DNA of 64,000 nucleotides, taken from Rhizobium leguminosarum (GTDB taxonomy: Bacteria > Pseudomonadota > Alphaproteobacteria > Rhizobiales > Rhizobiaceae). The notes under the pieces are model-generated. The model worked only from the letters and a program-made list of their open reading frames with translations, was not told the origin of the DNA and made no database searches. Shown here piece after piece: positions 36,801-44,068 of the stretch (position 1 is its first letter; each line of letters starts with the position of its first letter). Made by a program: the position numbers and the translations under genes. The DNA lies in the NCBI RefSeq assembly GCF_002953715.1, contig NZ_CP025014.1, positions 434,001 to 498,000 of the forward strand. Direction: 5' to 3'.

Positions 36801-37148
36801 GCCGTCGTCAATCCGATTTCAGTTACATCAGCGCTGCCGCATGCGTCGCTCCGCCAGCGCAATACCTATTTCAGCAGCAGCGATGCGGCTTTCCATGATC
36901 GCTATCAGGCGACGGCCGAATGGGAGCGCGTCAAGGCGGGAGAGATCGCCGTCGACGGCGGATGGCGCATCTATTCAAGCGGCCCCGGGCTCTACACCAG
37001 AAGCTTCGTCGAAAATATCCTCGGCTTCAAACGCCGCTTCGGCCGGCGCAAACGCAAACCGCTTCTGCCGGCGATCCACGCCTCTGCCGATCTGCACACC
37101 GACCACGCCGCCTGGCGGCGGCTGATGAAGCCGAAGCCTGAGGTGTGA
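33861..37148 (+). CDS. GH94 family phosphorylase, likely 1,2-beta-oligoglucan phosphorylase
   Basis: 1095 residues. The C-terminal two thirds form the GH94 (former glycosyltransferase 36) alpha/alpha barrel, with QYTGAAWGTRDACQGPIEFL (about 652-671) and the conserved GDWNDSL at 788-794 carrying the general-acid Asp. Length and the long N-terminal beta domain match 1,2-beta-oligoglucan phosphorylases better than cellobiose or chitobiose phosphorylases (about 800 residues). It is far shorter than the cyclic beta-1,2-glucan synthase NdvB. No signal peptide: cytoplasmic. Such an enzyme would release glucose 1-phosphate from sophoro-oligosaccharides. Subfamily is inference. Confidence 0.82.
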   Translation: MAPVLTRSFQMPRREELGLFTISNGSGLSIEALPNGTLFAIEFADDKGSVQINQIQGSPLTGGIGRLYLRIGGAAPDVVEIVGPRADGRFGHDATSFSWSGKRGDISYTVRLELHPSETAWFWRASIRHLKDGTLPVDLVLVQDVGLGDRGFLMNSEAYASQYVDHHIADHETFGPVVMNRQNLKQSGARNPWLVQGCRDGAAAYATDAIQLVQANDRLDDLLVGPFGTSLPRKRRQQETACPAIQSKSLPVPASGVTATFFAMFAADHPEASSDADLSRLDELAATDSAAVDIAEAAPVRSLVQDAALLKAEALDKMAISRLYPERSLEERVDGKLLSFFVSDGVLNRHVVLRDKELMVARRHGAIVRSGENMLLDDATLAATCWMQGIFAAQLTIGNTSFHKLFSVSRDPYNLTRASGLRIMADVGAGWQLLAVPSAFEMGLSDCRWIYRLSECTIIVSAVASGEDAAMQWTVSVEGEPCRFLVFGHVVLGEREYDAGGQIEFDTAGKRILFRPDPGWLWGERYPDAGYWLVSSTPGAIEEIGGDELLYSDGITRNGAFVALRSRPTQGLSFAVVGSMTDAAQAERLAQRYEAGVTDEAMLAPASKFWRNAVRGITIGSTSPDLAAQTTLLPWLAHDAIVHLSVPHGLEQYTGAAWGTRDACQGPIEFLLAYEHDREAKEVLKTVFSEQYLDKGDWPQWFMLEPYANIRAGDSHGDIVVWPLKALCDYIEATGDLAILDEKVSWRDEKTMARAPEPDTIAIHVEKLLETVREAFIPGTHLIRYGEGDWNDSLQPADPHLRDWMVSSWTVALLYEQIVRYSAILRRLGHGDKARGLRKIATAMRRDFNRHLVRDGIVAGYGIFDPSHDGVELLLHPSDRRTGLHYSLISMTQAMLGGLFTPVQRRAHMKLIEEHLLFPDGVRLMEKPATYAGGPETLFRRAESASFFGREIGLMYVHAHLRYCETLALEAEADELWKAIAVVNPISVTSALPHASLRQRNTYFSSSDAAFHDRYQATAEWERVKAGEIAVDGGWRIYSSGPGLYTRSFVENILGFKRRFGRRKRKPLLPAIHASADLHTDHAAWRRLMKPKPEV

Positions 37149-37174
37149 AGCGGCGGACGCCATTCACTGCGGCA

Positions 37175-37915
37175 TCATGCGGTAGCGTCGCGCAGCTCTT
37201 CGAAGCGCGCGGCACTCTTCGACAGGTGGCTTCGGATGGCGCGGCGCGCGGCGGGCTCGTCGCGGTCGCGGATCGCCGCGAATATGGCATGGTGTTCCCT
37301 GCGCATGCGCGCCGCATGGCGCTTGCGCTCGGCTGTTGTCATTTTGTCCAAGCGCGCCCATTGCCGCGGTACCATGATGTTGCCGAACGTATCGAAGAGG
37401 CGGCCGTAATAGGAATTCTGCGTCGCGACCAGAATGGATCTGTGGAAGGCGTAATCCTCTTGCGCACCATATCCGCCCTCCTCGAGCGCCTTGTCGAGGG
37501 CATCGAGACGATCCTGCATGCGGTCGATGTCCTCCTGGGTGCGCCGTAGCGCGGCAAGACCGGCGGCTTCGTATTCGATCCCCATGCGCAGCTCCAGCAC
37601 GCGCAGAACCTCGTCGATCGACTGCAGGTCGTTCGGAATAATCGAGAAGGATCTCGGCGTCGGATCGTTCGAGACGAAAGCCCCAAGGCCTTGCCGCGTG
37701 GTGATCAACCCCTTTGCACGCAGAGCGGCGAGCGCTTCGCGAACGATCGTCCGGCTGACGCCGGTCGCCGTCATGATCGCCTGTTCGGTCGGCAGGCGCT
37801 GGCCGGGCTTCAGGTCGCCGGACTCGATTTGCGCCGTCAACATATCGGCAAGATTGCTGCGCAGGTTCGGCGCCTGCTGAATGGTATTGAAGACCGCGTT
37901 GTCCTTATCTGCCAT
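37175..37915 (-). CDS. GntR-family (FCD) transcriptional regulator
   Basis: 246 residues: N-terminal GntR winged helix (LKPGQRLPTEQAIMTATGVSRTIVREALAAL, about residues 35-68) and an all-helical FCD ligand domain with DYAFHRSILVATQN and HHAIFAAIRDRDEPAARRAIRSHL. Transcribed in the same direction as kduD-kduI but downstream of a repeat block. It is the likely repressor of the hexuronate genes, and its gene converges with the GH94 gene across 26 bp. Confidence 0.92.
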   Translation of the reverse strand: MADKDNAVFNTIQQAPNLRSNLADMLTAQIESGDLKPGQRLPTEQAIMTATGVSRTIVREALAALRAKGLITTRQGLGAFVSNDPTPRSFSIIPNDLQSIDEVLRVLELRMGIEYEAAGLAALRRTQEDIDRMQDRLDALDKALEEGGYGAQEDYAFHRSILVATQNSYYGRLFDTFGNIMVPRQWARLDKMTTAERKRHAARMRREHHAIFAAIRDRDEPAARRAIRSHLSKSAARFEELRDATA

Positions 37916-37982
37916 CCTGTTTCGAAATCCTGGTGTCGAGGCGGCTGCGCCGACCCCGTTTCCTGTTCTACATTATATAGTT

Positions 37983-38125
37983 AGAGCATGATGTCGTCCG
38001 AAAACCGCTCACACTTTTCGGCATCATGCTCTAGCGCATAACCCCGAAAACCGGAATCGATTTTCGGGGTTATGCTGAAAATCAAAGCGATAGAGCGTCC
38101 TTAGCGCGTCTGAAAAGGCGCTCTA
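37983..38125. repeat. Rhizobial palindromic repeats, three modules
   Basis: Module one (37983-38032) repeats the AGAGCATGATG/CATCATGCTCT element of 18150-18261. Module two (38036-38075) has ends GCATAACCCCGAAAA/TTTTCGGGGTTATGC. Module three (38092-38124) has ends AGAGCGTCC and GGCGCTCT. They lie between the GntR gene and kduD. Confidence 0.85.
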
Positions 38126-38149
38126 GGCCTGATCGGTTGGTGAGACCGA

Positions 38150-38914
38150 TCAGCGCGCCAGCCAACCGCCATCGACGGGCAGCACCGTTCCATGCACGTA
38201 GTCGGACGCCGACGATGCCAGGAATACGGCCGCACCGCCGAGTTCGGACGGCGTTCCCCAGCGCCCGGCCGGGATGCGGGCAAGGATGGCGGCATTGCGG
38301 TCGGCATCCTCGCGCAGCGCCGTGGTGTTGTTGGTCACGAAGTAACCGGGGGCGATGGCGTTGACGTTGACGCCCTTGCCGGCCCATTCGCAGGCCAGCA
38401 GCTTGGTCAGTCCGGCGAGGCCACTTTTCGAGGCGGTATAAGACGGAATCCGGATGCCGCCCTGGAAGGAGAGCAGCGAGGCGATGTTGATGATCTTGCC
38501 CCTGCCCTTGTCGACCATGTGGCGGCCGGCTGCCTGCGACAGGAAGAAGGCGGTCTTCAGGTTGACGTCGATCACCGCGTCCCAGTCTTCTTCCGTGAAA
38601 TCGAGCGCATCGGCGCGGCGGATGATGCCGGCATTGTTGACGAGGATGTCGAGGCCGCCGAAGGCCTGGATGGTCTCAGTGACGATCCCCTTTACCGGTT
38701 CGATGCTGGCAAGATCGGCCTTGACGACATGAAAGCGGCTTCCCGCTTCCTTCACCAGCGCCTCGGTTTCGTCCATTGAGGAGCGTCCGACGGCGACGAT
38801 CGACGCACCGGCCTCTGCCAGTGCGGCCGCGATGGCCTGGCCGAGCCCTGTATTGGCGCCGGTGACGACGGCAACCCGGCCGGAAAGGTCGAAGGGATTT
38901 GCCACGACGCTCAC
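38150..38914 (-). CDS. kduD: 2-dehydro-3-deoxy-D-gluconate 5-dehydrogenase KduD
   Basis: 254-residue SDR enzyme matching KduD: N-terminal NPFDLSGRVAVVTGANTGLGQAIA, NNAGIIRRADALDFTEEDWDAVIDVN, active-site NIASLLSFQGGIRIPSYTASKSG and the typical end VHGTVLPVDGGWLAR. KduD interconverts 2,5-diketo-3-deoxygluconate and 2-keto-3-deoxygluconate in unsaturated uronate (pectin, glycosaminoglycan) catabolism. Overlaps kduI by 4 bp. Confidence 0.93.
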   Translation of the reverse strand: MSVVANPFDLSGRVAVVTGANTGLGQAIAAALAEAGASIVAVGRSSMDETEALVKEAGSRFHVVKADLASIEPVKGIVTETIQAFGGLDILVNNAGIIRRADALDFTEEDWDAVIDVNLKTAFFLSQAAGRHMVDKGRGKIINIASLLSFQGGIRIPSYTASKSGLAGLTKLLACEWAGKGVNVNAIAPGYFVTNNTTALREDADRNAAILARIPAGRWGTPSELGGAAVFLASSASDYVHGTVLPVDGGWLAR

Positions 38915-39747
38915 CTCAGATCCGCGATGGCGATATGGTCCATGTCGGTGAAGCTCTTATTGTCGCCGGCCATCGCCCAGATGAAGCTGTAGTTCTTGGT
39001 GCCGGCGCCCGAATGGATCGACCAGGGCGGCGAGATGACCGCCTGTTCGTTGGCGACAAGCATATGCCGGGTCTGCTGCGGCTCGCCCATGAAGTGGAAC
39101 ACACGCTGCTCCGCTTCGAGATCGAAATAGAGATAGGCTTCCATGCGGCGGTCATGCGTATGGGCTGGCATTGTGTTCCAGACGCTGCCCGGCTCGATCA
39201 TGGTGAAGCCCAGGGTGAGTTGGCAGGACTGGCAGACTTCCGGGTGGATGAACTGATAGATCGACCGCTTGTTGGCTGTTGCGGCTTCGCCCGGCGTCAG
39301 GTGACGGGCCTTTTCGCGGGTGAGCAACACGGTCGGGTGCGCTTGATGCGCTGGCGTCGAGACCAGATAGAACTTTGCCGGATTGGCAGCATCCGCGCTC
39401 TCGAACCTGATGTCCTTGGCACCCTTGCCGACATAGAGGCAATCGTATTTGGCAAGATCGTAATTCGTGCCGTCGACGATGATACGGCCGGCACCACCGA
39501 TATTCAGGGCGCCGAGTTCACGCTCGGCAAGGAAGGTTTCCTGTCCGATCGCCGTCGGCGCCGTCAGCGTCAGCCCGGGGCCGAGCGGCGTCGCGCCGCC
39601 GATGACCATCCGGTCGTAATGCGAATATGTCAGCCGGATCTCGCCGCTCGCGAAGACGGTTTCCACCAGAAAGTGACGCCGCAGCGTCTCCGTGTCGAAA
39701 TCGCGCACGGCCTCGGGATGGGAGGCGTGCCTCACGTCGATCTGCAT
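38911..39747 (-). CDS. kduI: 5-dehydro-4-deoxy-D-glucuronate isomerase KduI
   Basis: 278 residues, the standard KduI length. The zinc-binding cupin residues are visible in MPAHTHDRRMEAYLYF and in the downstream SPPWSIHSGAGTKNYSFIW; FYLVSTPAHQAHPT is also conserved. It isomerises 5-keto-4-deoxyuronate before KduD acts. First gene of the kduI-kduD operon. No pectate lyase or KdgK/KdgA gene is in the window. Confidence 0.95.
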   Translation of the reverse strand: MQIDVRHASHPEAVRDFDTETLRRHFLVETVFASGEIRLTYSHYDRMVIGGATPLGPGLTLTAPTAIGQETFLAERELGALNIGGAGRIIVDGTNYDLAKYDCLYVGKGAKDIRFESADAANPAKFYLVSTPAHQAHPTVLLTREKARHLTPGEAATANKRSIYQFIHPEVCQSCQLTLGFTMIEPGSVWNTMPAHTHDRRMEAYLYFDLEAEQRVFHFMGEPQQTRHMLVANEQAVISPPWSIHSGAGTKNYSFIWAMAGDNKSFTDMDHIAIADLR

Positions 39748-39850
39748 GTCAATTTTCCTTCCGCTTCATTATCGCCAGGGGTCGTCGCTATTGCGGAAGC
39801 CGGTCTTGTCCGGCCTGTTCCGCTGCGGCGGTATCCATCCGGTTACATAG

Positions 39851-39861
39851 TTGTACGACAA
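39851..39861 (-). promoter_or_regulatory. Palindrome TTGTACGACAA upstream of kduI, candidate GntR operator
   Basis: 4-bp arms TTGT/ACAA around a 3-bp centre, about 105 bp before the kduI start and next to a TTGGTGTCAA stretch. FCD-type GntR repressors often bind short palindromes of this shape, and a GntR gene lies just downstream of the operon. Confidence 0.5.
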
Positions 39862-40029
39862 GTTTGGTGTCAACAGGTTTGTCGGTGCGCGCATGAGGAG
39901 ACGCAGGGCCCGCAAGAGCACGACAGAAAATTTGGGAATAGAGAGGGGAATTTGCGAAGATGATGAGGCCATCTTCAAGCGATGATCGCAATCGGCCGCT
40001 TCGGCGCCGTCCGGTATTTCCTTGGGCCA

Positions 40030-40190
40030 AAACAAAAAAGCCTGCCGCGGGAGGAGGTGCGGCAGGCTTTCGAAAAAAACCGAACGACAGCTGGGAGGAG
40101 GAGTGCTGTCATTCCACAGACGACCCTGGGAGGAGGATGGGGCGCCTGTATATCGAAGGGACGCGGGAGGAGGTGCATCGCTTCGATAGA
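40030..40190 (-). ncRNA. Small RNA with four anti-Shine-Dalgarno hairpin loops (alpha-r14/cuckoo/CcsR type)
   Basis: On the minus strand there are four successive hairpins whose loops each carry CCTCCTCCC: stems 40151-40158/40181-40188 (8 bp plus inner pairs), 40116-40126/40139-40149 (imperfect), 40086-40091/40105-40110 (6 bp), and 40038-40048/40059-40069 (11 bp perfect). The last is followed by TTTTTTGTTTT, making it an intrinsic terminator as well. A -10-like TATGAT lies at 40195-40200, placing a start near the first hairpin; I see no good -35. Rhizobial alpha-r14 RNAs and Rhodobacter CcsR RNAs have this design and, in Rhodobacter, follow a DUF1127 gene as here. Transcript ends are inferred. 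Confidence 0.8.
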
Positions 40191-40300
40191 AATAATCATA
40201 CTTATTTCTTGCTCAGTTGATAGGCATTTCTTTGCAATGCAGCTATGCGTTATGCGAAAAGCGGGCGGCTTGATCACCCTGCTCCATCCGCCGGACGCAC

Positions 40301-40335
40301 AAAAGCAAAGCGCCCGCTCGGGAGGAAGCAGGCGC
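40301..40335 (-). terminator. Intrinsic terminator of the DUF1127 gene with partial anti-SD loop
   Basis: On the minus strand a 9-bp stem (40310-40318 with 40327-40335, one G-T pair) is followed by TTTGCTTTT. It begins 37 bp after the DUF1127 stop. Its loop reads TCCTCCCG, a shortened form of the motif in the four downstream hairpins, so it may be a fifth, degenerate member. Confidence 0.75.
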
Positions 40336-40371
40336 TGGCATAGTCTCGAAGATGCTTGGTGCAAGTTGCCG

Positions 40372-40518
40372 TTAGCGGGCGATGGCCGCGCGGGCGACGT
40401 TGCGGATTTCGCTGCGTCCGATGCCGAGGTCGTCCAGTTCGCGTGCGGACATGCGACCCAGTTCAGCGACCGTCTGACGATACTTGCGCCAGTTATTGAA
40501 AGAGCGTGCTACGTTCAT
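40372..40518 (-). CDS. DUF1127 family small protein (YjiS-like)
   Basis: 48 residues: MNVARSFNNWRKYRQTVAEL, then GRMSARELDDLGIGRSEIRN and a basic tail ending AIAR. This is the classic short DUF1127 domain, arginine-rich, thought to bind RNA in some relatives (CcaF1 of Rhodobacter). Start ATG at 40518 has AGGGGATC upstream. It lies directly upstream of the sRNA hairpins on the same strand, and the terminator between them suggests partial read-through or sRNA release from a joint transcript. Confidence 0.9.
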   Translation of the reverse strand: MNVARSFNNWRKYRQTVAELGRMSARELDDLGIGRSEIRNVARAAIAR

Positions 40519-40708
40519 GATGATCCCCTTTCGTGGGCTTTCGAAGCTCAGCTGCCAGTCCTTGGCGCTTCGTTCGCTTCGATGAGTTGTATATAGTATG
40601 AGACCCTTGATTATTGCAGCGCCAATGCATCACTGCACCTATGCAGCAATTGCATGGATCGTCATATCGGGTAGCGACTTCCCGATCAGGATCCGAACCG
40701 CTTCGCGG

Positions 40709-41689
40709 TCAGAGTTTGAAACGATCGAAGGCCGTCAGCCGCACGATCGGCGGCTCCGCTTCTTTCCACCGGTAAATTTCCGAACGCAAATAGGAAAGCT
40801 CGTCGCCGAGATCCTCTTCGCCCACTTCTATCCACCAGGACTTCAGGCGACCGTCGCTGCCGTCCGACCAGCGATAACCCCTCGCCTTCAGATGATCCTT
40901 CATCTCGAACGGGCTGTGTTCGGCAAAGATGCGGATGCGCGAGCGCTGGCTGGCCCGGTAAAGCTCGGTGAACGGGCTTTCACCGTCGCGCTGCTCTCGA
41001 TCGAGGATTTCCAGGAGCGCGTGGCAGTCGTCCACGGCGCGATGGCCTTCGTGAAAATACCCGGCCTGGCCGACGAGATAACCGAGCTTCGTACCCTCGA
41101 AGCCGCGGGCGCTCCAATCGATCTCCGAAACCGAGCATGCCCAGGCCTTGCCGGTGAAAATCTTCGAGAAGGCCTCGCAGAACGGCCGGTCGAACCCGGC
41201 ATTGTGGGCAATGATCAGATCCGCAGGTTCGATCAGCACTCTCAGAGATTGGATATCGATGAGCTGTCCTTCGACCATCGCATCGGTGATACCCGTCAGC
41301 CGGGTGATCTCGGGCGGGACCGGTCGGGACGGCTGTTGCAGGCCGCCATAAATGCCGACGATATCGCCGATCGTCCCATCATCGTTGAACGTGAAGGCGA
41401 CGGCGCCGATTTCGATGATCTCGTCGCTGCGGTGGTTGAGACCGGTGGTCTCCGTATCGAGAATGACGCCCAGCCGCGAAAACTCCGGCCGTCTGACTGA
41501 CGCAACCGGCCGGGCGGCCAGCTTTCTCAAGATACGATAGTTGCCGCTTTCTTCGAGCGTCCGCGCCATGTCTTCATCAGAGTAGGCGGTCGGTTGGGAA
41601 GGTAGCCGGCGCGCTGGACCGCGCACCTTGGCAATCGCGGGCGATGCCTTGGCAAACATGTCGAGTTGCGAATCTCTGTGCACGCTCAT
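40709..41689 (-). CDS. 3'-5' exonuclease, DnaQ/DEDDh family
   Basis: 326 residues. The exonuclease domain (about residues 70-245) has motif I VILDTETTGLNHRSDEIIEIG, motif II IIAHNAGFDRPF and motif III HEGHRAVDDCHALL, giving D-E-D-H-D. The C-terminal about 75 residues (MKDHLKARGYRWSDGSDGR, then WWIEV) is an added domain seen in similar rhizobial proteins. Not the main PolIII epsilon subunit; probably a repair or RNA-processing nuclease. Stands alone. Confidence 0.9.
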   Translation of the reverse strand: MSVHRDSQLDMFAKASPAIAKVRGPARRLPSQPTAYSDEDMARTLEESGNYRILRKLAARPVASVRRPEFSRLGVILDTETTGLNHRSDEIIEIGAVAFTFNDDGTIGDIVGIYGGLQQPSRPVPPEITRLTGITDAMVEGQLIDIQSLRVLIEPADLIIAHNAGFDRPFCEAFSKIFTGKAWACSVSEIDWSARGFEGTKLGYLVGQAGYFHEGHRAVDDCHALLEILDREQRDGESPFTELYRASQRSRIRIFAEHSPFEMKDHLKARGYRWSDGSDGRLKSWWIEVGEEDLGDELSYLRSEIYRWKEAEPPIVRLTAFDRFKL

Positions 41690-41734
41690 CGAATCTATAT
41701 GTCACGGAGACGCGATTTAATCCATCGCACGACA

Positions 41735-41894
41735 ACGCCGCGCGTCTTTTCGAGAGCCGCAAAGGACGCTCTAAAGCATGTCGCGCAAAAGTGTGCAGCG
41801 GTTTTGCGATGACGACATGCGCAAAACCAAAGACCTAAAGCATGGCAAGCGAATCTGAAAGTTCGCGACGCGCTTTAGAACTTTGAATTATGCA
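41735..41894. repeat. Rhizobial mosaic palindromic repeat block, copy 5
   Basis: Begins with the CGCCGCGCGTCTTTTCGAGA/GGACGCTCT module, then two further inverted repeats (ends AAGCATGTCGCGCA/TGCGCAAAACC and CTAAAGC/GCTTTAG), and ends with AACTTTGAATTATGCAG. The last part runs into the histidine-kinase gene and supplies its stop codon. Confidence 0.75.
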
Positions 41895-43267
41895 GTCGCC
41901 AGGCGCGGCGGCGTGTGAAGGCCTGCCGTTTTGTCCGGTGGGAAGCTCAGCCGGCAGACCGCGCCGGGATTGCGGTTGTCGATCGTCACCTCGCCGCCGT
42001 GCATGCGCAGGATGTCGCGGACGAGATTGAGGCCGAGACCGGCGCCGCGTCCGTCGTGATGGCGCTTGAAGAACGGCTCGAATATCCGATCCCGCATATC
42101 GGCGGGAATACCCGGTCCCTCGTCGCTGACCTCGATCCAGTTGCAGCCGGCGGTCAGTGCGATGATGCCTTTCCTGCCGCCGTGGTTGATCGCGTTCTGC
42201 AGGATGTTCATCAGGGCGCGTTGCAGCGCCAGAGGATCGCCCTCAATCTCGCCGGCGCCATCGACATCGAACTGCACCGTATAACCGGCGGCAAAGGCCA
42301 GCGGCGCCATCTCGATGATGACCTTCCTCGCCAGTTGGCCGAGATCGACCTTGCTGAACTGGACCTTGCCCTGTTTCAGCCGCTGAAGATCGAGCATCTG
42401 CTCGGTGAGAACGGCAAGCCTTGCGGCATCTTCCAAGAGGTCGGTCTTGATCGAACTGTGCGGCAGGGATCCAATTCTCGTATTCAGAATGGCGATCGGC
42501 GTGCGCAGCTCATGGGCGGCGTCGGTCAGAAACCGTTCCTGCCGCTCGTAACCCTCGTCGAGACGGCCGAGCGCACGGTTGACGGCGCGTACCAGTGGCG
42601 CGATCTCTTCGGGAATATCCTTTGCCGAGAGCCGACCGCCGCGCTGGTCGATATCGATCGTATCGGCCTGGAGCGCGGCCTGGTCGATCCCGACCAGCGA
42701 CCTTCGCACGACGAGCGGCGTTGCGATCAGCGCGCCCAACGCCATTACTGCGACGATGGGGATAACAACTTTCACAAGGATCAATGAAACGCGGAACAGG
42801 ATGAAGGCGAGCGAGTTCGGGCCGTCGGTGCCCGTCAGAAACTGCGCCTGTCCCCAATCCATCGCTATCCACATCATCCGGGCAGCCGGACGGTCGTGGT
42901 CGCCGAGATCCGAGCCGAACCTTGCCTGGCCGACATGATCGAGCGTATTGCCGATGGTGGCATATTCTTCCGGAATCCGGCCCTCTGTCAAAACATGTCC
43001 CTGCATGTCGCGAATGGTGTACCAGAGATCGGGCGCATCTTTCCGCAGCTGTCGCAGGTCCTGCGTTTCCCTCAGGCTCAACTCTCCGGTGGGCTGGCGG
43101 AAGACGGCCTGGCGCAGGATCTCGATCGTGCCCTCCGTCGATCTGTAATCGGTTATCTTGCCCACCGAAATCAGCACGATCATCACCAGGATGAGCACGA
43201 CCGACTGTACGGCAAGAAGCCGCCAGAGCAGGCGCTTGCGCAGCGAATAGGAGCATCGTTTGCTCAT
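41888..43267 (-). CDS. Sensor histidine kinase
   Basis: 459 residues. Two membrane helices (about 12-35 and 152-185) flank a periplasmic sensor of about 115 residues. Then a HAMP-like linker, the phospho-acceptor box FLTDAAHELRTPIA (His252), N-box NILQNAINHGG, and ATP-lid boxes DEGPGIP and GAGLGLNLV. The last codons and the stop come from a palindromic repeat. It overlaps the response-regulator stop (ATGA) and is its partner. Signal unknown. Confidence 0.93.
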   Translation of the reverse strand: MSKRCSYSLRKRLLWRLLAVQSVVLILVMIVLISVGKITDYRSTEGTIEILRQAVFRQPTGELSLRETQDLRQLRKDAPDLWYTIRDMQGHVLTEGRIPEEYATIGNTLDHVGQARFGSDLGDHDRPAARMMWIAMDWGQAQFLTGTDGPNSLAFILFRVSLILVKVVIPIVAVMALGALIATPLVVRRSLVGIDQAALQADTIDIDQRGGRLSAKDIPEEIAPLVRAVNRALGRLDEGYERQERFLTDAAHELRTPIAILNTRIGSLPHSSIKTDLLEDAARLAVLTEQMLDLQRLKQGKVQFSKVDLGQLARKVIIEMAPLAFAAGYTVQFDVDGAGEIEGDPLALQRALMNILQNAINHGGRKGIIALTAGCNWIEVSDEGPGIPADMRDRIFEPFFKRHHDGRGAGLGLNLVRDILRMHGGEVTIDNRNPGAVCRLSFPPDKTAGLHTPPRLATA

Positions 43268-43938
43268 GATGCTTCACGCAGGAGATAACCCACGCCCCGG
43301 ATAACGTTGATGACTACGCCCGCATGCGACGCTGCCAGCTTGCGCCGCAGCCGCGATATATGGGAATCGAGCGCATTCGACTGGATCTCGTCGTCGAAGC
43401 CGAAAACCGCTTCCATCAAAGCCGGCCGCGGCACCATGCGACCAGCCCGGCGCATGAGGCATTCGAGCACCAGCGCCTCCCGGCGCGGCATTTCCAGACG
43501 CAAGCCGGAAACGATGATGTCGCAATAGGTCGGATCGAACGAAAGACGGCCGATCGAGATCAGCGCCGGGCGCAAGGTTTCGGAGCGGCGCATCACGGCG
43601 CGCAGCCGCGCCAGAAGTTCGTCGAAGACGAACGGCTTGGCGAGGTAATCGTCGGCACCGGTCTCAAGGCCAGTGATCCTGTCTGGAACCTCTCCCTTGG
43701 CGGTGATGACGATGATTGGCAGCGTCAGCCCTTTTTTGCGGATCTTCGGAATGAGTTCAAGGCCGTCGCCGTCGGGCAGTTGCCGATCCAGGAGGACGGC
43801 GTCGTAGGCGCCGTCGCCGATCACCAGCTCGGCGTCGCATAGGGTCGAAACATGGTCCATCACCATGTCGTGCCGGGTCAGGGCGCCCCGGAGCGCCACG
43901 GCCATTTGAGGTTCGTCCTCGATCAGTAATATGCGCAT
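43264..43938 (-). CDS. OmpR-family response regulator
   Basis: 224 residues. Receiver domain with the acidic pocket (IEDEP at 6-10), phospho-acceptor Asp51 (VLLDRQLPDGDG) and the conserved Lys in YLAKPF, followed by a C-terminal winged helix ending DSHISRLRRKL and RGVGYLL. First gene of the two-component operon, of the QseB/TctD-like kind. Confidence 0.95.
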   Translation of the reverse strand: MRILLIEDEPQMAVALRGALTRHDMVMDHVSTLCDAELVIGDGAYDAVLLDRQLPDGDGLELIPKIRKKGLTLPIIVITAKGEVPDRITGLETGADDYLAKPFVFDELLARLRAVMRRSETLRPALISIGRLSFDPTYCDIIVSGLRLEMPRREALVLECLMRRAGRMVPRPALMEAVFGFDDEIQSNALDSHISRLRRKLAASHAGVVINVIRGVGYLLREAS

Positions 43939-44068
43939 CTCACATTCCTATCGGGGGCCGGAGCGGTCGGTCCATAGGTGGAACCATATCACCCTCAAGC
44001 AAGTCTGCGGTGCCTGCAGCGCATCGAATGCAAGATCGTCGCCTCGTAGCAAAGGATCCTATCCATCA

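Noticed and set aside
40049..40175. Four copies of GGGAGGAGG at 35-46 bp intervals, looking like a short CRISPR or tandem array
   Set aside because: The repeat unit is only 9 bp, the flanks are complementary stems rather than variable spacers, and the minus-strand reading explains it as hairpin loops of a small RNA.
40619..40660. Set of TGCA-containing palindromic bits upstream of the DUF1127 gene, possibly a regulator site
   Set aside because: The arms are short and overlapping, and no consistent spacing could be fixed by eye.
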